Below, piece by piece: positions 58,578 through 64,000 of a stretch of 64,000 bases of DNA. Origin of the DNA: Streptomyces viridiviolaceus (GTDB lineage: Bacteria > Actinomycetota > Actinomycetes > Streptomycetales > Streptomycetaceae); assembly GCF_014650995.1 (NCBI RefSeq), contig NZ_BMWA01000016.1, positions 144,678 to 208,677 on the forward strand, written 5' to 3'. Positions within the stretch are counted from its first letter, which is position 1. Each line of letters starts with the position of its first letter. The translations under genes were made by a program, and so were the position numbers. The notes below the pieces were generated by a model, which saw only the letters and a program-made list of their open reading frames with translations, ran no database searches and had not been told where the DNA came from.

Positions 58578-60071
58578 ATGACGCGCACCCCGGACGAAGC
58601 CGCGGGCGGCACCGACGTGGTGAAGGCCAAACCCTGGTACCGACAGCTCTACGTACAGGTGCTGGTGGCCATTGTCATCGGCATCGTGCTCGGCTGGCGC
58701 TGGCCGGATCTGGGCACCTCGATGGAGCCGATCGGTACGACGTTCGTCACCGCGATGAAGATGCTCATCGGGCCCATCGTGTTCCTGACGATCATCGGTG
58801 GCATAGCGGGGGTCGCCGACCTGAAGAAGGTGGGCCGTACCGGAGTCAAGGCGCTCGCCTACTTCCAGATCGGCACCATCGTGGCGCTCGGCGCCGGCCT
58901 GGTGGCCATCAACCTCTTCCCCCTCGGCGAGGGGGTGCACGCGGACGTCGGCGAGCTGGACACCACGGGAGACGCGGGCCAGTACATCGAGAAGGGCGAG
59001 CACCAGCACTGGTGGGAGTTCCTCACCAACCTCGTCCCGCACAGCTTCTTCGGCGCGTTCGTGGAAGGGGACATCCTCCAGGTCATCTTCCTCGCCGTGA
59101 TCTTCGGTATCGCGCTGAAGATGGTGGGCAGGACCGGTGAGCCGATCATCGCGTCGGTCAACCGCCTGACGGAGGTCGTGTTCAAGGTCCTGTCGTTCGT
59201 CATGAAGGCGGCGCCGCTGGGCGCCTTCGGGGCCATGGCCTTCGCGATCGGCAAGTTCGGCCTGTCCACCCTGACGAGCCTCGGTTCGCTGATCCTGCTC
59301 TTCTACGTCACCTCGATCCTCTTCGTGGTGGTCGTGCTGGGCGCCGTCCTGGCCGCCTACGTGAAGCTCAACATCTTCCAGCTGCTGCGGTACTTCAAGG
59401 AGGAACTGCTGCTGGTCCTCGGCACGTCGACGGCCGAGCCCGCGCTGCCGGGACTGATGCGCAAGCTGCAGTCCATGGGGGTCGACCGGCCCACGGTCGG
59501 TCTCGTCGTGCCGACCGGCTACAGCTTCAACCTCGACGGGGCGGCGATCTACCTCTCGCTGGCCTCGCTGTACATCGCGCAGGCGACCGACACGTCGTTG
59601 TCCGCCGGTCAGCAACTCGGTCTGCTGGCGGTGATGCTGCTGACGTCCAAGGGCGCGGCCGGTGTGGCCGGCGGCGGGTTCATCGCGCTGACCGCGACCC
59701 TGTCGACCGTCGGCCACGTCCCCGCCGCGGGCATCATGCTCGTGTTCGGCATCGACAAGTTCATGTCCGAGTGCCGGGCCCTGGTCAACTTCTGCGGCAA
59801 CGCCGTCGCCACCCTGTTCGTGGCGCGTTGGGAGAACGGTCTGGACCTCGAACGGGCCCGCCGCGTCCTGGCCGGGCAGCCCGTCGAGAGCCTGCCGGAA
59901 GACGCGGCGGCGGAAGAGGGGATCGACGATCGGAGCGGTGCGGTGCCACTGCGGAAGGAACGGGGCGCCGTGGGCACGGAGAAGCGGAGCGCCGATCAGG
60001 AGATCCAGGAAGTCCCTGGACCGCGTCCGGCCGATGACGCCTCCTCCGCCGTGCCTTCACGGCCGGTCTGA
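58578..60071 (+). CDS. dctA: C4-dicarboxylate:cation symporter, DctA family
   Basis: A 497-residue DAACS-family transporter with about eight membrane helices and two re-entrant loops. Motifs: the serine-rich hairpin region LVLGTSTAEPALPGLMRKLQ, PTGYSFNLDGAAIYLSLASL in helix 7 (binding site) and MSECRALVNFCGNAVATLFV in helix 8. It imports succinate, fumarate, malate or tartrate-like dicarboxylates with H+ or Na+. The C-terminal 70 residues are long, polar and unconserved. The start ATG 58578 follows GGAGG; an ATG at 58545 is upstream. Together with the tartrate dehydrogenase gene it suggests dicarboxylate (tartrate or malate) use. Confidence 0.92.
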   Translation: MTRTPDEAAGGTDVVKAKPWYRQLYVQVLVAIVIGIVLGWRWPDLGTSMEPIGTTFVTAMKMLIGPIVFLTIIGGIAGVADLKKVGRTGVKALAYFQIGTIVALGAGLVAINLFPLGEGVHADVGELDTTGDAGQYIEKGEHQHWWEFLTNLVPHSFFGAFVEGDILQVIFLAVIFGIALKMVGRTGEPIIASVNRLTEVVFKVLSFVMKAAPLGAFGAMAFAIGKFGLSTLTSLGSLILLFYVTSILFVVVVLGAVLAAYVKLNIFQLLRYFKEELLLVLGTSTAEPALPGLMRKLQSMGVDRPTVGLVVPTGYSFNLDGAAIYLSLASLYIAQATDTSLSAGQQLGLLAVMLLTSKGAAGVAGGGFIALTATLSTVGHVPAAGIMLVFGIDKFMSECRALVNFCGNAVATLFVARWENGLDLERARRVLAGQPVESLPEDAAAEEGIDDRSGAVPLRKERGAVGTEKRSADQEIQEVPGPRPADDASSAVPSRPV

Positions 60072-60121
60072 GTGGCGAGCCGGCTTCCACGCCTCGGACG
60101 GAGCTGCCGCCCGGCTGCTCG

Positions 60122-60136
60122 ATAGGCTGCCCCTAT
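60122..60136. promoter_or_regulatory. LysR-type box ATAGG-N5-CCTAT before the lysR gene
   Basis: ATAGGCTGCCCCTAT followed by AC, 22 bp before the GTG start at 60159. Its close position suggests autorepression. Confidence 0.75.
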
Positions 60137-60158
60137 ACGACGGGGCGGAGGAGGCAGA

Positions 60159-61064
60159 GTGGACGCCCGGCAGTTGCAGTACTTCCTCGCCATCGTGGAG
60201 CACGGCGGCTTCAGCAAGGCCGCCGCCGCGCTTCACGTGGCGCAGCCGTCGTTGTCCCAGGCGATGGCCAACCTGGAGGCGGACCTGAGAGTCTCGCTCT
60301 TCCACCGCATGGGCCGCGGCGTGGTCCTCAGCGAAGCCGGTGCTCAGCTTCTGGAGCCGAGCCGCCGCGTTCTGCGTGACCTGGACGCCGTACGGGCGCG
60401 GGCTGCCGATCTGGCAGGGCTCGGCCGCGGGACGGTGGAGGTGGCCGCCATGCCGTCACCCGGCATCGAGCCGCTGACCACGCTGATCCACCGGTTCGCC
60501 GAGCTGCATCCCGCCGTCACGATCAACACCCAGGCGGCTTTCACGCCGGAGGAGACCGTCGAACTGGTCCGCAGCGGCGCCTGCGAGCTGGGGCTGCTGG
60601 GGGCGGCCCGGCCCGTGACCGCCACGGGCATCGAGGTCCTGCCGGTGGAGGAACAGCCGTTCGTCGTCGTGTCCGCGGCCGACGGGGGTTTCGAGGACGG
60701 AAGCGTGCTGCGCCCCGAGGACCTGGCCGGACACAAGCTCATCGCCTCTCGTCCGGGCAGCCTGATGCGCACCATCGTCGACGACATCACCGCCCGCAGC
60801 GGGGGCACGGAGATCGTCGCCGTCGTGGACCACCGCACCTCCATCCTTCCGCTGGTCCTCACCGGTGTGGGCATCGCCGTGCTGCCGGCAGCCTGGACCC
60901 GACTGGCCCGCCGCTGCGGACTGGTGGTCGCCTCCCTGGCCCCGACCGCCCATCTCCACGTCGCGATGATCAGCCTGCCCGATCACCTGACTCCTGGTGC
61001 GCGGGCCTTCCTCGACCTGACCAGGGCCCTGGCCGCGCGGCGGGCGCAGGACGCTCAGAAGTGA
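60159..61064 (+). CDS. LysR-family regulator of dicarboxylate use
   Basis: A 301-residue LysR protein with the HTH at about 3-62 (LQYFLAIVEHGGFSKAAAAL, HVAQPSLSQAMANLEADLRV) and a PBP-like effector domain (about 90-295, VEVAAMPSPGIEPLTTLIHR). The start is GTG 60159 with GGAGG upstream. It is placed between dctA and the tartrate dehydrogenase-like gene, all in one direction. Boxes before dctA and before itself suggest it controls both, with a dicarboxylate as the likely coinducer (inference). Confidence 0.92.
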   Translation: MDARQLQYFLAIVEHGGFSKAAAALHVAQPSLSQAMANLEADLRVSLFHRMGRGVVLSEAGAQLLEPSRRVLRDLDAVRARAADLAGLGRGTVEVAAMPSPGIEPLTTLIHRFAELHPAVTINTQAAFTPEETVELVRSGACELGLLGAARPVTATGIEVLPVEEQPFVVVSAADGGFEDGSVLRPEDLAGHKLIASRPGSLMRTIVDDITARSGGTEIVAVVDHRTSILPLVLTGVGIAVLPAAWTRLARRCGLVVASLAPTAHLHVAMISLPDHLTPGARAFLDLTRALAARRAQDAQK

Positions 61065-61237
61065 CGGCGGGGAGCCGTCGTCGTACCGATCGATCGTCCC
61101 TATGAGTCGTATCGGAAGCATGTCTTGGACGTGCCGCGACAGCGACTGTTGACTCGAGGACGCATCAGATCAGCACTCGATCACAGTCCGCCCGTGCCCG
61201 GTTGAGCACGGGCGTACCGCAGAAGCCGGAGGCCCCC

Positions 61238-62320
61238 GTGCCCGAGACCCGAACCTTCCGTATCGCGGCCATCCCCGCCGACGGCGTCGGTGCCGAGGTC
61301 GTCGCGTCAGGACGCGCCGTCCTGGACGCCCTCGCCGACGCCTCCGACGGAGCCTTCGCCTTCGTCTGGGAGGAGTTCCCCTGGGGCAGCGACTACTACG
61401 CCCGCACGGGGAAGATGATGGCCGACGACGGCCTGGAGCAGCTCAAGGACTTCGACGCCATCTACTTCGGTGCCGTCGGCTGGCCCACCGTCCCCGACCA
61501 CATCAGCCTGTGGGGCCTGAGGCTGAGGATCTGCCAGAGCTTCGACCAGTGGGCCAACGTCCGACCGGTCCACTTCCTTCCCGGAATCACCAGCCCGCTG
61601 CGCAAGGCCGACGACACCGAGCTCGACTGGGTCGTCGTCCGGGAGAACAGCGAAGGCGAATACGCCGGACTCGGCGGACGCAATCTCTCCGGCCGGGGAC
61701 CTGGCGGCGAAGTCGCCGTCCAGTCCGCCCTGTTCACCGAGGTCGGCTGCGAACGCATCATCCGCTTCGCCTTCGACCTCGCACGCACACGCACCCGCCG
61801 CAAGGTCTCCTCCGTCACCAAGAGCAACGCCCAGCAGTACGGCATGGTCCTGTGGGACGACGTCTTCGAGCGGGTCGCGGCCGACTACCCCGACGTGGAG
61901 ACCGAGAGTGTCCTGGTCGACGCCATGTCCGCCAAGTTCGTCCTGCACCCGGAGGACCTGTCGGTCGTCGTCGCCTCCAACCTCAACGCCGACATCCTCT
62001 CCGACCTCGGCAGCGCACTGGCCGGCAGCCTGGGCCTGGCGGCCAGCGCCAACCTCAACCCCGAGCGCCGCTTCCCCAGCATGTTCGAGCCGGTCCACGG
62101 CTCCGCCCCGGACATCGCCGGGCAGGGTCTGGCCAATCCCATCGGCGCGGTCGGCAGCGCCGCCCTCATGCTCGACCACTTCGGCCTGCCCGACCAGGCT
62201 GCCCGCCTGAACGAGGCCATCGAAACCATCACCGGCGCCGGCGTCCTCACCCGTGACGTCGGCGGGAGTGCCACCACGGACGAGGTCACCAAGGCCCTCA
62301 TCGACGCCCTGAACAACTGA
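61238..62320 (+). CDS. Tartrate dehydrogenase/decarboxylase-like enzyme (TtuC type)
   Basis: The 360-residue protein belongs to the isocitrate/isopropylmalate dehydrogenase family: IPADGVGAEVVASGRAV, GAVGWPTVPDHISLWGLRLR, NVRPVHFLPGITSPLR, ENSEGEYAGLGGR, SVTKSNAQQYGMVLWDDVFE (Lys/Asn), VDAMSAKFVLHPEDLSVVVA and FEPVHGSAPDIAGQGLANPI. The DHISLWGLRLRICQSFDQWAN stretch points to tartrate dehydrogenase/D-malate dehydrogenase (TtuC/DmlA). It oxidises tartrate or D-malate with NAD+, Mn2+ and K+. GTG 61238 has GGAGG six bases upstream. It is followed by two strong hairpins. Confidence 0.88.
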   Translation: MPETRTFRIAAIPADGVGAEVVASGRAVLDALADASDGAFAFVWEEFPWGSDYYARTGKMMADDGLEQLKDFDAIYFGAVGWPTVPDHISLWGLRLRICQSFDQWANVRPVHFLPGITSPLRKADDTELDWVVVRENSEGEYAGLGGRNLSGRGPGGEVAVQSALFTEVGCERIIRFAFDLARTRTRRKVSSVTKSNAQQYGMVLWDDVFERVAADYPDVETESVLVDAMSAKFVLHPEDLSVVVASNLNADILSDLGSALAGSLGLAASANLNPERRFPSMFEPVHGSAPDIAGQGLANPIGAVGSAALMLDHFGLPDQAARLNEAIETITGAGVLTRDVGGSATTDEVTKALIDALNN

Positions 62321-62348
62321 AGCGCCGCCTCGACGGCGTTCCCCTGAG

Positions 62349-62389
62349 TGTCCCGGTCCGGTCACACGTCGCGCCGACGGACCGGGACA
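62349..62389. terminator. Hairpin terminator 1 after the tartrate dehydrogenase gene
   Basis: TGTCCCGGTCCG and CGGACCGGGACA (12-bp perfect stem) with a 17-nt loop, 28 bp after the stop. Confidence 0.7.
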
Positions 62390-62409
62390 GCCGCTCCGCA
62401 GCGGCCGAA

Positions 62410-62449
62410 CCGTACCGGGCACCCCGATCACCGGGGGAGCCCGGTACGG
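62410..62449. terminator. Hairpin terminator 2 after the tartrate dehydrogenase gene
   Basis: CCGTACCGGGC and GCCCGGTACGG (11-bp perfect stem), with further pairing CCCC/GGGG inside. It follows hairpin 1 by 20 bp and separates the dct region from the MarR gene. Confidence 0.7.
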
Positions 62450-62654
62450 CCGTTCCCACGCCGCCCCGGCCCACTGCCGCCTTGCGATGCGTCAGCAGCC
62501 CCGACGGCCCGGACCGAGCGCCCTCGCCCGGCCACTTGTGGACCCTCTTTTAGGAACTGCTCGCAGTCACCACTGGACCGTCGGCGCCTGGCCCACCGCA
62601 GTGGCGAGGGGCTCATCGCGCTCCGGTGTCAGGAAAGAGATCGGACGCTGGCAG

Positions 62655-63131
62655 CTACGGGCGGCGCGACGGAACATCCACCGCTTCCACAGCCGCGACC
62701 AGGGAAGCCAGTTCCGGGTTCCTCGCAGCTTCGTCGAGCGCCTCCCGCAGGGCGGCGTCGTTGGTCGGGCGGGCCTCTTCGAGGAGTTTCAGGCCGGCTT
62801 CGGTGACGTCGGTGTAGATGCCGCGGCGGTCGGTCGGACACAGGTACCGGGACAACAGGCCGCGGTCCTCCAGGCGGGTGACCAGGCGGGTGGTGGCACT
62901 CTGGCTGAGCACGACCGCGTCGGCGACCTGCTTCATCTGCAGGTGGCCGCCTTCGCCGTCGTGCTGGCGGCTGAGCACGTCGAGCAGCGAGTACTCGCGG
63001 ACGCTCAGATCGTGCCGGGACTGCAGAGCGCGCTCGATGTGCGTCTCGATCCGGCCGTGCAAGAGGGAGAGGGCGCCCCATCCACTGGCGAGGGCCGTGA
63101 GCGCGGGGTCCGTGGCGGTCATGGGGTCCAT
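62655..63131 (-). CDS. MarR-family regulator
   Basis: A 158-residue winged-helix protein: LSLLHGRIETHIERALQSRH, then DLSVREYSLLDVLSRQHDGE, the recognition helix in VADAVVLSQSATTRLVTRLE and the wing DRRGIYTDVTEAGLKLLEEA. Dimer helices at both ends fit MarR. An AAGGAG lies before 63131; an ATG at 63122 is an equal candidate. It is likely to control the neighbouring SRPBCC and aldo/keto reductase genes upstream on the same strand, or a gene outside the window. The upstream AT-rich stretch (63170-63205) holds its promoter. Confidence 0.9.
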   Translation of the reverse strand: MDPMTATDPALTALASGWGALSLLHGRIETHIERALQSRHDLSVREYSLLDVLSRQHDGEGGHLQMKQVADAVVLSQSATTRLVTRLEDRGLLSRYLCPTDRRGIYTDVTEAGLKLLEEARPTNDAALREALDEAARNPELASLVAAVEAVDVPSRRP

Positions 63132-63289
63132 GTCTCCTTCTGGCTGTGACTGGACCCAGGATATGCCATCGAGCAAAATACCAGCTAGGAATTATATAGG
63201 GCTGATGCAATCAATTCTTCCTGCCGAACTCGCGTGTCGGGAGGCGACTCGGGGAGCGGCTCCTGGGCGCTGCACCGGGCAGGAGGGAA

Positions 63290-63330
63290 CCACGAACCCG
63301 GACGCGCGTGATGCGTGTCCGGGTTCGTGG
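63290..63330 (-). terminator. Strong hairpin terminator after the SRPBCC gene
   Basis: CCACGAACCCGGAC and GTCCGGGTTCGTGG (14-bp perfect stem), 13-nt loop, 24 bp beyond the stop at 63355. It should end the SRPBCC transcript before the MarR gene. Confidence 0.85.
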
Positions 63331-63354
63331 CTTTGTGGGGCTGTTGCCGCGGTG

Positions 63355-63774
63355 TCAGGCGGAGAGGGTCTTGTGGAGGGCGTCGAGGCCGTCGCGGTAG
63401 ATGCCCGTGAAGAGGTCGACCACCTCCTCCTCGGTGGCGCCTTCGGGGTTGAAGCGTCCGGACCACTGGACCTCGGCGACGTCGTCGCGGCCGGGGACGG
63501 TGTGGACCCGGATGGTGGAGAGGTAGCCGTTGACAGGGAACGGGGCCTGGAGGATCGCGTAGCTGTAGTGGCGTTCGGCTTCGTTGAAGTCGACCAGACG
63601 CTCGACGATGACCTCACCGTCCGGGTTGGTCAGGCGCCGGACGCGGCCGCCTTCGAGTGCGGTGCTCTCGGGGATGTAGGGGAGCCAGTCGGGCAGGGCG
63701 TCGAATCCGCCGATGAGGTTCCAGACCTGCTGCGGCGGGGCCGGGACTATGCGGCTGACGGAGGTGGAAGCCAT
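63355..63774 (-). CDS. SRPBCC-family protein
   Basis: A 139-residue START/Bet v1-like protein: SRIVPAPPQQVWNLIGGFDA, then LPDWLPYIPESTALEGGRVR, GEVIVERLVDFNEAERHYSY and QWSGRFNPEGATEEEVVDLF. This is the polyketide cyclase_2 layout, a ligand-binding cavity fold. Single-domain forms bind or convert small hydrophobic molecules. It is the downstream partner of an aldo/keto reductase gene, 51 bp away on the same strand, and probably in one operon with it. Confidence 0.88.
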   Translation of the reverse strand: MASTSVSRIVPAPPQQVWNLIGGFDALPDWLPYIPESTALEGGRVRRLTNPDGEVIVERLVDFNEAERHYSYAILQAPFPVNGYLSTIRVHTVPGRDDVAEVQWSGRFNPEGATEEEVVDLFTGIYRDGLDALHKTLSA

Positions 63775-63825
63775 GATCCTTCTCCTGGAAGTGGTGCTGC
63801 GTGTGGGGGATGGGGCTGTGGGAGG

Positions 63826-64000
63826 TCAGGCGCCGTTCGGGAGCGGGGCGGCAGAGCTGACCAGGCCGCTGGCGCGGAGCCCGGTCCAGAAGGCGGCCGG
63901 GATGTCCTCGGTCAGCGCGGCGGTGTCCTCGGCGATGCGGCTGGGCCGGGTGGCGCCGGGGATGACGGCGGCGGCTGCCGGGTGGGCGAGGGAGAACTGG
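63826..64000 (-). CDS. Aldo/keto reductase, C-terminal part only
   Basis: The visible 58 codons read QFSLAHPAAAAVIPGATRPS, then RIAEDTAALTEDIPAAFWTG and a short tail to the stop. The AAAVIPGATRPSRIAED segment is the NADP-binding end of aldo/keto reductases (VIPG..... ..N). The gene continues past the right edge. It is upstream of the SRPBCC gene in the same direction. Confidence 0.82.
   Translation of the reverse strand, partial: QFSLAHPAAAAVIPGATRPSRIAEDTAALTEDIPAAFWTGLRASGLVSSAAPLPNGA

Noticed and set aside
1..64000. Secondary-metabolite cluster, phage or plasmid region
   Set aside because: No PKS, NRPS, terpene, RiPP core enzyme, integrase, phage structural or plasmid replication gene is seen; the oxidoreductases fit solitary catabolic or detoxifying modules.

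Overview
The window is high-GC, with strong G/C preference at third codon positions, frequent GTG/TTG starts, GGAG-type ribosome binding sites, many TetR/MarR/HxlR/ECF regulators, a Tat-type exported hydrolase, a SpoIIE-type phosphatase and families typical of actinomycetes (YunG, DUF6207, DUF6510, DUF6891, DUF3291, SUKH-4). This points to a Streptomyces or close relative, probably an accessory chromosomal region: it holds many solitary catabolic genes, at least eight decayed genes and an insertion sequence, and no ribosomal, tRNA or central housekeeping genes.

Layout. 0-4.8 kb: a divergent FAD monooxygenase/TetR pair, a small basic secreted protein, an ECF41-type sigma factor with a DoxX-like membrane protein, a YunG-like protein and a broken histidine phosphatase. 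4.8-11.8 kb: a TetR gene, a decayed Old Yellow Enzyme (OYE) copy, an aldehyde dehydrogenase, an acetoacetate decarboxylase-family enzyme and an intact OYE, followed by a DUF6510 gene frameshifted at a heptamer repeat. 11.9-19 kb: a compact operon (AMP-forming CoA ligase, SDR, acyl-CoA dehydrogenase, APH-like kinase, MFS transporter) with a divergent TetR gene under two 18-bp palindromes. Its gene content matches the levulinate/4-hydroxyacid (lva) logic of Pseudomonas putida. 19.7-23.7 kb: an HSL-type hydrolase, a decayed decarboxylase copy, a quinone oxidoreductase and an extended SDR. Four sites in the 5.4-21.2 kb stretch share one promoter/operator pattern (TTKACR box, ACATT and AATGT half-sites, downstream ACAT box), so the OYE, decarboxylase and quinone reductase genes probably form one small regulon.

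23.8-33 kb: a large SpoIIE/ATPase regulator; a gene-poor stretch; a PIG-L deacetylase gene split cleanly by an intact IS200/IS605 element (tnpA, tnpB); a second ECF41 sigma factor divergent from a SnoaL-LUD fusion across a 65-bp near-perfect hairpin. 33-46 kb: an ArsR/SufR-like regulator with DUF3291, HxlR/MFS-efflux, SDR/TetR and TetR/amidase divergent pairs, a SUKH-4 immunity-like gene next to a truncated gene, a cold-shock protein and an NQO-type reductase/XRE pair. 46-58 kb: a decayed methyltransferase, a third ECF41 sigma factor translationally coupled to an NDH-2-like oxidoreductase, a PLP enzyme, a small Trp/Asp/Tyr-rich secreted protein, small hypothetical proteins, a tannase-B-like exported hydrolase, a PHBH-type monooxygenase and a 2'-5' RNA ligase-like protein. 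58-64 kb: dctA, a LysR gene and a tartrate dehydrogenase-like gene; the first two carry the same ATAGG-N5-CCTAT box. The window ends with MarR, SRPBCC and a partial aldo/keto reductase.

All functional calls come from reading motifs and remembered family features; no database search was run. The candidates for something new are the shared-operator catabolic regulon with its decayed paralogues, the lva-like operon in an actinomycete, the SnoaL-LUD/ECF41 locus with its hairpin, and the two oppositely charged small secreted proteins.
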